Shown here: in pieces, positions 1-5,275 of the stretch
How positions within the stretch are numbered: position 1 is the stretch's first letter
Layout: each line of letters begins with the position of its first letter
Assembly (NCBI GenBank): GCA_964616145.1
Contig: CAZTRD010000053.1
Span: 1 to 5,275, forward strand
Direction: 5' to 3'
Source of the DNA: JAQTNP01 sp964616145
GTDB taxonomy: Bacteria; Patescibacteriota; Minisyncoccia; Minisyncoccales; PEYH01
DNA length: 5,275 bases
Program-made: the position numbers and the translations under genes
The notes under the pieces: model-generated
Told to the model about the DNA's origin: nothing
Seen by the model: only the letters and a program-made list of their open reading frames with translations
Databases searched by the model: none

Positions 1-20
1 TGCCATTGAAGTTTTTCCAT
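1..20 (-). CDS. Start of an unidentified gene, cut by the left edge
   Basis: An ATG read on the minus strand at 20-18 opens a frame reading M-E-K-L-Q-W before the window ends. It begins 12 bases after the stop codon of the helix-turn-helix gene (33-533), on the same strand, so the two are probably co-transcribed. The start is supported indirectly: the 30 bases around it (13-42) match the start region of the upstream gene (526-555) at 28 of 30 positions, including the ATG and the following GAAAA. The product cannot be identified from six residues. If the upstream gene is a terminase small subunit, a large subunit would be the usual next gene, but that is context only. Confidence 0.4.
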
Positions 21-42
21 AGTTTTATGAAGTTAATTATTT
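13..42 (-). repeat. Copy 1 of a 30-bp direct repeat around a gene start
   Basis: This copy covers the start codon of the gene leaving the left edge and the last codons of the gene before it. It matches 526-555 at 28 of 30 bases; the differences fall at two of the four bases just upstream of the ATG. The core ttatgaagttaattattt (25-42, plus strand) is identical in both copies. Read on the minus strand, it places an AT-rich leader with a stop codon just before ATGGAAAA. Confidence 0.85.
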
Positions 43-533
43 TTATCTGACTTATTTTCTATCTTGATACTTGCCGATTTATCGTCTAGTAATTCTCTTG
101 GTTTGTCAGTTTTGACAAAGACTAGACTAATATTTGATAAGCTTTCTTTCAACAGCAATTTCTGAAGTGCATTGGTTTTATCAAACAACATAGCTTTTAA
201 TTTTGTGATCGCTATTTTGTCTTTATCAAATGTGCCTGGATTGTTATCCATATCCCTTAGAACAGATTCTAACCATTTGCTTTGTACTAAAAATTGATTT
301 TGGCCTTCTTCTCGCCACCAATCTAGTATTTCATTAGTTAGATTTTTCACTGTTTGCCTAGACAAACCAAGCCAAGCTGATAATTCGGATATGTTAAGCC
401 GGCCAGCATGTTGTAGATACTCTTTCATGGTTTGTAGAACGCGTTCACGAGCTTCTGGTTTGATATTCCCGTCAGGAGTTCTATCGCAAGATTTGATAAC
501 CGACTTGATAAGCGAAATTTTGTCCTTTTCCAT
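33..533 (-). CDS. Helix-turn-helix protein, possibly a phage terminase small subunit
   Basis: The product is 166 aa and soluble, with no signal peptide or membrane segment. Residues about 47-70 form a clear helix-turn-helix: ISELSAWLGLSRQTVKNL, where 'LGLSRQTV' is the turn and start of the recognition helix. Before it is a basic helical segment (residues 1-43). After it come a W-rich stretch (DWWREEG, 71-77), a helical region ending in KLKAMLFDKTNALQKLLL (111-128), and a charged low-complexity tail. An N-terminal DNA-binding domain followed by helices for oligomer formation is the layout of phage terminase small subunits, which bind packaging sites, but a transcription regulator would look similar. 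The ATG at 533 is followed by EKDK; no SD motif precedes it. The next gene starts 12 bases downstream, so this is the first or middle gene of a minus-strand operon. Specific function is an inference from layout, not from a recognised family match. Confidence 0.75.
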   Translation of the reverse strand: MEKDKISLIKSVIKSCDRTPDGNIKPEARERVLQTMKEYLQHAGRLNISELSAWLGLSRQTVKNLTNEILDWWREEGQNQFLVQSKWLESVLRDMDNNPGTFDKDKIAITKLKAMLFDKTNALQKLLLKESLSNISLVFVKTDKPRELLDDKSASIKIENKSDKNN

Positions 534-555
534 AATCTTATGAAGTTAATTATTT
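526..555 (-). repeat. Copy 2 of a 30-bp direct repeat around a gene start
   Basis: This copy covers the start codon of the helix-turn-helix gene. The identical 18-bp core lies at 538-555. Here the segment upstream of the ATG is intergenic, whereas in copy 1 the same sequence also encodes the last residues (K-N-N-stop) of the preceding gene. It may be a shared translation-initiation leader, a protein-binding site, or a trace of tandem duplication. Confidence 0.85.
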
Positions 556-753
556 ATAACTACCGATTGCTGATTTGTTTTTTTACATTGTTTTAACTTA
601 GTTATTAATTTTTTATTGCTAAACTAGTCCTTATCAAGTGCAAAACGCCCAGGCACACATCCGTATTTCTACAGATAAATGCCTGGGCGTTCCAGACGAT
701 GCTCGATTAAATTTTTAACTTACATCTCTATAATAATCTATTACAGATATTTG
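534..753. other. Intergenic region between the two minus-strand genes
   Basis: This 220-bp stretch holds copy 2 of the start-region repeat (to 555) and the long hairpin at 644-691. Between them the minus strand has a possible -35 element TTGATA (complement of 632-637), but no convincing -10 element at the right spacing, so a promoter for the helix-turn-helix gene is likely somewhere here but cannot be fixed. The remaining AT-rich DNA shows no coding frame I would defend and no RNA gene. Confidence 0.6.
644..691 (-). terminator. Long hairpin, probable terminator after the zinc-ribbon gene
   Basis: The outer stem is a perfect 12-bp pair: aacgcccaggca (644-655) with tgcctgggcgtt (680-691), GC-rich in an AT-rich setting. 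Inside it, 659-665 pairs with 670-676 in six of seven positions around a tttc loop, with a small 3+3 internal loop between the stems. Read on the minus strand, the outer stem ends in a run of four T, which fits a weak intrinsic terminator about 60 bases after the stop of the zinc-ribbon gene. The plus strand has no T run after the stem. The short T tract and the two-part stem are unusual for a plain terminator, so a processed RNA structure or a small palindromic mobile element remains possible. Confidence 0.6.
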
Positions 754-1038
754 TCAATTTTGATTATCCACAGCCCGAGTTTTTTTATTAGTGATAACAT
801 ATGTCATTCCAAGTACTTTTTGTGTGCGTGCGAAAAAATGAGCCTCGCCACAGCCTTTACAAATTATCTTAAATTGTCCTCCTGCATCATGTTCAACTTT
901 TAATTTAACATCTGCGGGTTTCCCTTTTACATATCTTTCAACATAAATTTTATTCCCTTTTATCTCAGCAAGTGGTCTTTTGCATTTTGAGCAGCGAATG
1001 AGTTGTCTTTCTGATTTAGTTTCAATGTTTTGATTCAT
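754..1038 (-). CDS. Small zinc-ribbon protein (Com-like)
   Basis: The 94-aa product has two zinc knuckles, C16-x2-C19 (RCSKCK) and C60-x2-C63 (CKGCGE), which together can hold one Zn2+ in a zinc-ribbon fold. Between them is a basic, beta-rich stretch of about 40 residues (KGNKIYVERYVKG). The first knuckle with its I-R-C-x-x-C-x-x-x-L context recalls the phage Mu Com protein, a zinc-binding translational activator of mom, but the spacing between knuckles here is longer, so Com-like is a description of fold rather than a firm assignment. A nucleic-acid-binding role is the reasonable inference. The start at 1038 lies next to a good -10 box (1047-1052), and the gene is divergent from the excisionase-like gene across 106 bp. 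It has no SD motif. Confidence 0.75.
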   Translation of the reverse strand: MNQNIETKSERQLIRCSKCKRPLAEIKGNKIYVERYVKGKPADVKLKVEHDAGGQFKIICKGCGEAHFFARTQKVLGMTYVITNKKTRAVDNQN

Positions 1039-1046
1039 ATATTTGA

Positions 1047-1052
1047 ATTATA
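1047..1052 (-). promoter_or_regulatory. -10 box for the zinc-ribbon gene
   Basis: On the minus strand this reads TATAAT, a perfect sigma-70-type -10 hexamer. It lies 8 bases upstream of the ATG at 1038, so transcription would start within a few bases of the start codon and give a leaderless or nearly leaderless message. No good -35 hexamer is seen at the usual distance; that position falls on the edge of the 14-bp palindrome, where an activator or repressor could act. Chance occurrence is possible in such AT-rich DNA. Confidence 0.35.
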
Positions 1053-1071
1053 AATAATTAGTATGTCTCCG

Positions 1072-1085
1072 AACTTATATAAGTT
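1072..1085. promoter_or_regulatory. Perfect 14-bp palindrome, candidate operator
   Basis: The sequence aacttatataagtt is its own reverse complement over all 14 bases. It lies in the centre of the gap between divergent genes, near where the -35 region of the leftward promoter would be, and it overlaps the inverted repeat that follows. A dimeric regulator binding here could control both directions; the 60-aa winged-helix protein encoded at 1145 is the nearest candidate. Confidence 0.5.
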
Positions 1086-1112
1086 TACAACTCGGCCTTG
1101 ATATTGTAAACT
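1082..1112. promoter_or_regulatory. 9+9-bp inverted repeat over the rightward promoter
   Basis: agtttacaa (1082-1090) is repeated exactly in inverted form as ttgtaaact (1104-1112), with 13 bases between. The arm centres are 22 bp apart, about two helical turns, so both arms face the same side of the DNA. The repeat encloses the candidate -35 element TTGATA (1098-1103), so a bound protein would block the rightward promoter. Its left arm shares four bases with the 14-bp palindrome. Confidence 0.5.
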
Positions 1113-1127
1113 AATGGTAAGTTTAAT
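1098..1127 (+). promoter_or_regulatory. Candidate promoter for the regulator and restriction genes
   Basis: TTGATA (1098-1103) matches five of six bases of the -35 consensus, and TTTAAT (1122-1127) matches five of six of the -10 consensus, with an 18-base spacer. The expected start point is near 1134, leaving a leader of only about 10 bases before the ATG at 1145. An alternative -10, TATATA at 1134-1139, would give a leaderless message but has no matching -35. Confidence 0.4.
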
Positions 1128-1144
1128 TCATTTTATATATAGTT

Positions 1145-1327
1145 ATGAATAAAGACAAGTTGCCAGAAATACTGACGATGAAACAAGCTTGTGAGCTCTT
1201 GAATGTTCACCCTAACACCCTTAGAAATTGGGACAACAAGGACATATTAAAAGCCATTCGTTTTGGTAGTCGCAGAGATAGGAGATATAAGAAAGAAGAT
1301 ATCTTGAGATTAGTTCAAGTCAAATAA
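1145..1327 (+). CDS. Excisionase/MerR-like small DNA-binding protein
   Basis: The 60-aa product is almost entirely one winged helix-turn-helix domain of the excisionase (HTH_17) type. TMKQACELLNVHPNTLRNWD (11-30) gives the first two helices and turn. RRDRRYKKEDILRLV (43-57) gives the basic wing and the 'RRY-x-x-x-D' signature typical of these proteins. There is no effector domain, so it is not a full-length MerR regulator. Proteins of this type act either as excisionases (recombination directionality factors) or as small regulators. Here it is followed after one base by the restriction-modification gene and preceded by palindromes at 1072-1112, so a regulator role is the better inference. No integrase is visible in the window. 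The start has no SD motif and a very short leader. Confidence 0.85.
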   Translation: MNKDKLPEILTMKQACELLNVHPNTLRNWDNKDILKAIRFGSRRDRRYKKEDILRLVQVK

Positions 1328-1328
1328 T

Positions 1329-4016
1329 ATGCAAACTCAGACAAAAGAAAAGTTAAAAGCTTTAGTCGAGAAGTATGAAAAAGTAAAAACTTCTGGAAAG
1401 TTAAAGTTTTATACTGAAGAAGAAGCTAAAAAAGATTTTATTCTACCCTTATTTGAAATACTTGGTTGGGATGTCTACGGTAGAACGGAAGTCTCTGCAG
1501 AAGAAACTATCTCATCCGAAAGAGTAGACTACGGATTTTATCTTGATGATAGAATCAAATTTTATTTAGAAGCTAAAAAGTTTTCAGTCGATATACATGA
1601 TGAAAAATTTGCCAATCAAGCTATTCGTTATTCTTTTAACAAAGGAGCTACTTGGGCCGTGTTAACAAATTTTACCACTCTTATTGTGTTTAACGCACAG
1701 CACATCAACGGAATGCTTCATGATAAGCGTTTTTTTGAAATGACATATAGCCAATATCTAGAACGCATTGACCAATTAGAGCTTCTTTCAAAAAAAGCGT
1801 TTAAAGAAAATTTGCTTGATAAGGAAGCTGAAAAAGTAGGCAAGAAAATACAAAAAGTATCAGTGAGCTCTCTTTTATATAAAGACCTACAACTTTGTAG
1901 AGATATCCTAACAAAGGATCTTAATCAATGGAATGAAAAAGTCGACCCCGATTTATTGGATGAAGGCGTTCAAAAACTTTTAGATCGACTTATCTTTATT
2001 AGAGTGGCGGAAGATAGGGGAATCGAACCCCCCATTTTAATTCCGATGGTGAGGCAAGCAAGAGATGCCAAAGGTGGTGAATTATATCAAGCAATGTCTC
2101 AAAAGTTTCGAGAATTCGATCATTTTTATAACTCTAATCTATTTTCACCTCATCCGTTTGAAAAATGGGAAGAATATAGCGGAGCGACAGAGAAAGTTAT
2201 CAAGATTTTATATGGGAAAGAAGGCTATTATGAATACGATTTTAAAATAATGTCAGCTGATGTGCTAGGGACAGTATACGAAAATTATTTGTCTCACAGG
2301 TTACTAAAATCAAAAAAGGGGACAACGGTTTTAGATGACGCCAAGAAACGTAAAGAACAGGGGATATACTATACTCCTAATTATATTGTTGATTATATTG
2401 TAAAAAATACCCTAGACCCTGTCTTAAATAAATGTAAGTCAATAGAAGATATTAAAAGAATCAAAGTTTTAGATCCGGCATGCGGTTCGGGGTCTTTCCT
2501 CATTAAAGCCGCTGAAATTATTTTTAATAGATATATAGAAATTGGTTTCAAGGGAAAGAAGGATTTACTCAAAATACAAATTCTTAAAGAAAATATCTAT
2601 GGTGTTGACCTTGACCCTCAAGCCGTTGAAATAACCAGGTTGAATTTGCTTATAAATGCCTTATTTGAAAGAGAAAAATTACCGTTTCTTCATAATATTA
2701 AAAATGGAAACTCTTTGATCTATGGAACCGACGAAGAACTAAAGAAATATTTTGGTAAGGATTTTAAAGAAAAAAAGCCATTTAATTGGCAAGAAGAATT
2801 TTCTGAGGTTTTCAAACAAGGCGGTTTTGATATAATAATTGGCAATCCGCCCTGGGGGGCAGAAATAGAAGAATTGGATAAAAAATATTATAAAAATTTA
2901 TTTCAATCAAGCACTGGTATTATAGACACCTTTTCATTGTTTATAGAAAAATCCTTTTCTTTATTAAAAGAGAGCGGTTGTCTAGGATTTGTTTTGCCAG
3001 ACATAGTCTTATTAAAAAATTATCCCCAAATTAGAAAATTAATTTTAGATAAATCTATTATTTCAAAAGTATATTATACTGGAATGGCATTTCAAGGTGT
3101 TAATTTAGACTCCGTGATTATGGTTTTTAAGGTAGAAAAAGATGGATTAAAAAGAAATAAAAATATTATAGACGTTATCGTTAATGATGAACATAAAAAG
3201 ATAGAACAGAGATTATTTTATGAGAATAAAGATTATAAATTTAATCTTTATTTTGATAAACAAAACATAGATTTAAAGAAAAAATTAGATTCATCTTCAA
3301 TCAAACTAGGAGAATTGTTGGAGATTCACGAGGGCATACATTCTGGAAATATCAGAGAAAAATTATTTATTGATCCGCCGATTTCTAAAAACTGTAAAAA
3401 ACTTTTGTTTAAAGGAACAGAAATTAACAGATATTCAGAAAAATGGAATGGCAAATATGTTAATTATAATAAAGACATAATTAAAAAGGATAAGAATGAA
3501 TATGCTAATTTGGGTAAGGAAGAATATTTTGTTGATGAAAAGATTTTAGTAAGAAGAACTGGCGACAGGATATTGGCCACAATTGATAATGATAAATATT
3601 TTGCAAGCAATAATTTTTTTGTTTTATACAACAAAGAAAAAAGTTGTTTAAATTTAAATTATATATTAGCCATACTTAACTCAAAGATAGGAACCTGGTA
3701 TTTTCTGACCATACAACCAAGGAAGGGTAAATTATTTGCCGAAATAAAAATTAATCATCTAGCAGAAATTCCCATCTTTAAAATTAATTTTTCGAATAAA
3801 GAAGAGGGGATAAGATATAACGAATTGGTCAAATTAGTAGATAAAATGATTAAACTGAATAAAGAACTCCAAGGGATTATAGAAAATTCTGAAAAATGGA
3901 ATTCAATAAAAGCTGAAATTGAAAAAACCGATAAAAAAATCGACGAGGGGGTATACAAACTATATAATTTATCACAAGGAGAAATAAGAACAATAGAAAG
4001 CTTAAATGAAAAATGA
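1329..4016 (+). CDS. Type IIG restriction-modification enzyme (nuclease, adenine methylase and specificity in one chain)
   Basis: This 895-aa protein should cut unmodified DNA and methylate adenine (N6) at its recognition site using S-adenosylmethionine. The N-terminal PD-(D/E)XK nuclease shows E43, D67 (ERVDYGF), E81-A-K83 (YLEAKK) and a Q97-x3-Y101 motif, like HsdR N-terminal domains. A helical linker (about 140-340) carries the family-typical RVAEDRGIEPP (225-235). The methylase core has GIYYTP (345-350), motif I DPACGSG (382-388), an acidic loop VDLDP (426-430) and catalytic motif IV NPPW (506-509). Residues about 660-816 are a TaqI-like target-recognition domain (LLFKGTEINRY, 692-702; YILAILNSKIGTW, 778-790), and the C-terminal helices end in KIDEGVYKLYNLSQGEI. 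All catalytic motifs are intact and the length suits type IIG enzymes. It starts one base after the regulator's stop (TAAtATG) in another frame, which suggests coupled translation. GC falls sharply after motif IV. The recognition sequence cannot be predicted. Confidence 0.93.
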   Translation: MQTQTKEKLKALVEKYEKVKTSGKLKFYTEEEAKKDFILPLFEILGWDVYGRTEVSAEETISSERVDYGFYLDDRIKFYLEAKKFSVDIHDEKFANQAIRYSFNKGATWAVLTNFTTLIVFNAQHINGMLHDKRFFEMTYSQYLERIDQLELLSKKAFKENLLDKEAEKVGKKIQKVSVSSLLYKDLQLCRDILTKDLNQWNEKVDPDLLDEGVQKLLDRLIFIRVAEDRGIEPPILIPMVRQARDAKGGELYQAMSQKFREFDHFYNSNLFSPHPFEKWEEYSGATEKVIKILYGKEGYYEYDFKIMSADVLGTVYENYLSHRLLKSKKGTTVLDDAKKRKEQGIYYTPNYIVDYIVKNTLDPVLNKCKSIEDIKRIKVLDPACGSGSFLIKAAEIIFNRYIEIGFKGKKDLLKIQILKENIYGVDLDPQAVEITRLNLLINALFEREKLPFLHNIKNGNSLIYGTDEELKKYFGKDFKEKKPFNWQEEFSEVFKQGGFDIIIGNPPWGAEIEELDKKYYKNLFQSSTGIIDTFSLFIEKSFSLLKESGCLGFVLPDIVLLKNYPQIRKLILDKSIISKVYYTGMAFQGVNLDSVIMVFKVEKDGLKRNKNIIDVIVNDEHKKIEQRLFYENKDYKFNLYFDKQNIDLKKKLDSSSIKLGELLEIHEGIHSGNIREKLFIDPPISKNCKKLLFKGTEINRYSEKWNGKYVNYNKDIIKKDKNEYANLGKEEYFVDEKILVRRTGDRILATIDNDKYFASNNFFVLYNKEKSCLNLNYILAILNSKIGTWYFLTIQPRKGKLFAEIKINHLAEIPIFKINFSNKEEGIRYNELVKLVDKMIKLNKELQGIIENSEKWNSIKAEIEKTDKKIDEGVYKLYNLSQGEIRTIESLNEK

Positions 4017-4139
4017 AATTAATGACTTTCCAAAGAATCATGCATGATCGCTACAACATCCTATTTTTTAGCTGATCTGATTGCGTCAGCCATTATCAAT
4101 AAACTAAGTGACTACTTTTAACCAGATTTTCTATAAAAC
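4017..4139. other. Gap between the restriction enzyme and the Fe-S nuclease
   Basis: This 123-bp stretch contains a perfect 12-bp palindrome, atcatgcatgat (4037-4048), and a weak 5-bp hairpin (gctga 4071-4075 with tcagc 4086-4090). The hairpin is not followed by a T run on either strand, so I do not call a terminator, and read-through into the nuclease gene is plausible. A TATAAA at 4132-4137 lies too close to the next ATG to serve it as a -10 box. Confidence 0.55.
4037..4048. promoter_or_regulatory. Perfect 12-bp palindrome downstream of the restriction gene
   Basis: atcatgcatgat equals its own reverse complement. It lies about 20 bases after the restriction gene stop and about 90 bases before the nuclease start. 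It differs in sequence from the palindromes at 1072-1112, so it need not bind the same protein. It could be a separate operator or a chance palindrome. Confidence 0.25.
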
Positions 4140-5275
4140 ATGAATAATCAATATTCACCATCTAGATTAAACTCTTTTAAGGGATGTAAGCTCAAGTACA
4201 AATATACATATATTGACTATCTTAAGTCCGACTTAAAAACAATAGAAAATTTCATGGGTTCTATTGTTCACGAAGCTCTCGAAAATTTATATAAACTAAT
4301 TAAAAATAGCCATATTGAATCATTAGATTGGCTTCTAAAAGAATATAAAGACCTTTGGGAAAAGAATTTTGGTGAAAGTATAAAAATCGTTAGAAAAGAT
4401 CTAACCGCCAACGACTATTATAATAAGGGAAAACAATGCCTTATAGATTACTATAATAAATATCAACCCTTTAATCAGGCAAAAATTGTAGAAGTAGAAT
4501 ACCATGCAAGTCTTGGAATAGAAGATAATGGAACTAAATATCTATTCCATGGTTATATCGATAGATTGGATTGGGATGATAAAAATAATATTTTTGAGAT
4601 TCATGATTACAAGACGACTAGTAGATTAATGACTCAGAAAGAAGCAGATACTGATTGGCAACTCGGCCTCTATCACCTCGCATTAAAAGATAAATGGCCA
4701 GACGTAGAAAAAGTAAAACTTATATGGCATGCTCTTACGTTTAATAAAGAAGTTATATCTTATAGAACGAAAGATGAAATAATTGATCTACAAAAAGCCG
4801 TTGTCGAAAAAGTAAAAGAAATAGAAGCATGTAGCGATTTCCCACCAGAAAAGAGCGCTATCTGCGATTGGTGTGATTTTCAGAATATATGTCCGTTATG
4901 GAAACATCCGAAGGAAATGGAAGTAATTCCTGCTAATGAATATAAAAAAGATCCAGGTGTAAAATTGGTTGCAGCGTACAAAGAGCTCGATGGAAAAAGA
5001 CACGAATTTCAAGAGGAGATTAAAAAAATAGAGGAAGAACAAGCAAAAATTGCAGAAGCGGCAGTAGATTTCGCTAAGGAAAACAATATTTTAATTATTG
5101 ACGGACCAGATGCAAGATTGAAGGTAGATATAAAAACAGAGTTAAGACCTCCTACTAAAGCTGAAGACCAGGATAGATGGTTGCAATTGAGAGAAACTTT
5201 AATAAAAGAAGATAAATTTAAAGATGTATCTACGGTTAACGCTAATATGATGATATATGCCATGAGAAAATGGCC
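4140..5275 (+). CDS. Cas4/AddB-like PD-(D/E)XK nuclease with Fe-S cysteines, cut by the right edge
   Basis: The frame stays open for 378 codons to the window end. It shows the RecB-like nuclease signature: N-terminal SPSRLNSFKGC (6-16), GSIVHEALE with H44, GYIDRLD with D141, HDYKT with D156 and K158, and QLGLYHLAL with Q174 and Y178. All metal-binding and catalytic positions are present. C16 plus C242-x2-C245-x5-C251 has the spacing of the 4Fe-4S cluster in AddB and Cas4 nucleases, which bind DNA ends and degrade or process single strands. After the cluster come a charged coiled coil (about 280-315) and a domain ending in DVSTVNANMM, which a minimal Cas4 lacks. The start at 4140 is fixed by the conserved N-terminal motif; no SD is seen. 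No cas genes or CRISPR repeats are present, so this is more likely a phage- or defence-associated nuclease than an adaptation Cas4. Confidence 0.9.
   Translation, partial: MNNQYSPSRLNSFKGCKLKYKYTYIDYLKSDLKTIENFMGSIVHEALENLYKLIKNSHIESLDWLLKEYKDLWEKNFGESIKIVRKDLTANDYYNKGKQCLIDYYNKYQPFNQAKIVEVEYHASLGIEDNGTKYLFHGYIDRLDWDDKNNIFEIHDYKTTSRLMTQKEADTDWQLGLYHLALKDKWPDVEKVKLIWHALTFNKEVISYRTKDEIIDLQKAVVEKVKEIEACSDFPPEKSAICDWCDFQNICPLWKHPKEMEVIPANEYKKDPGVKLVAAYKELDGKRHEFQEEIKKIEEEQAKIAEAAVDFAKENNILIIDGPDARLKVDIKTELRPPTKAEDQDRWLQLRETLIKEDKFKDVSTVNANMMIYAMRKW

Noticed and set aside
644..691. Integron attC site, because of the imperfect palindrome with gggcgtt at its end.
   Set aside because: The flanking bases do not fit the R'' (RYYYAAC) and R' (GTTRRRY) core sites, and no integrase or cassette structure is present.
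764..772. Perfect DnaA-box consensus ttatccaca.
   Set aside because: It is a single copy inside the end of the zinc-ribbon coding sequence, with no neighbouring boxes or AT-rich unwinding repeats, so an origin is not supported.
679..903. Plus-strand open frame of 74 codons.
   Set aside because: It begins within the hairpin and lies mostly antisense to the zinc-ribbon gene; its translation is low-complexity with no recognisable domain.
2005..2033. On the minus strand this segment resembles a tRNA T-arm and 3' end (ggttcgattcc context ending in CCA).
   Set aside because: No matching 5' acceptor strand, D-arm or anticodon arm lies at the right distance, and the plus strand encodes the family-typical RVAEDRGIEPP of the restriction enzyme, so the likeness is coincidental.
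2065..2250. Open frame of 61 codons inside the restriction gene.
   Set aside because: It is a shifted frame of a coding region with intact family motifs and has no start signal of its own.
3755..3958. Minus-strand open frame of 67 codons, hydrophobic.
   Set aside because: It is antisense to the helical C-terminus of the restriction enzyme; the hydrophobicity follows from reading Lys/Glu-rich codons backwards.
4071..4090. Hairpin gctga/tcagc as a terminator of the restriction gene.
   Set aside because: The stem is only 5 bp with a 10-base loop and no T run follows on either strand.
4108..4137. Promoter gtgact-N18-TATAAA for the Fe-S nuclease.
   Set aside because: Transcription would begin inside the coding sequence, after the ATG whose position is fixed by the conserved N-terminal motif with C16.
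5009..5263. Minus-strand open frame of 84 codons.
   Set aside because: It is antisense to the coiled-coil and C-terminal part of the Fe-S nuclease, with Ser/Leu-rich content typical of antisense frames.

Overview
The window is AT-rich bacterial or phage-like DNA with two divergent blocks that meet at about 1039-1144. The organism cannot be named from sequence alone. Low GC, AAA/AAT/ATA-rich codon use and the absence of a clear Shine-Dalgarno (SD) motif before any of the genes would fit an uncultured small-genome lineage (for example Patescibacteria) or one of its mobile elements. Other low-GC bacteria and phages are not excluded.

Left block (minus strand, read right to left): a 94-aa zinc-ribbon protein with two CxxC knuckles (754-1038); a long, nearly perfect hairpin that probably ends its transcript (644-691); a 166-aa helix-turn-helix protein that resembles phage terminase small subunits in layout (33-533); then the first codons of another gene (from base 20) that leaves the window. 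The two leftmost genes share an almost identical 30-bp start region.

Divergent control region (1039-1144): a perfect 14-bp palindrome is followed by, and overlaps, a 9+9-bp inverted repeat. These sit between candidate promoters facing both ways, so this is a likely operator.

Right block (plus strand): a 60-aa excisionase/MerR-like winged-helix protein (1145-1327) is followed after one base, in another frame, by an 895-aa single-chain type IIG restriction-modification enzyme (1329-4016). That enzyme has an N-terminal PD-(D/E)XK nuclease, an N6-adenine methyltransferase core and a C-terminal target-recognition domain. After a 123-bp gap comes a Cas4/AddB-like PD-(D/E)XK nuclease with four cysteines spaced for a 4Fe-4S cluster (from 4140, open at the right edge).

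The right block reads as a defence or DNA-processing cassette: small regulator, restriction-modification enzyme, then iron-sulfur nuclease. The left block looks phage-related. A prophage or other mobile element carrying a restriction system would explain both, but no integrase, capsid gene or attachment site is visible to prove it. The most notable points are the duplicated start region, the composite operator, the sharp GC drop in the specificity half of the restriction enzyme, and the pairing of that enzyme with an Fe-S nuclease.
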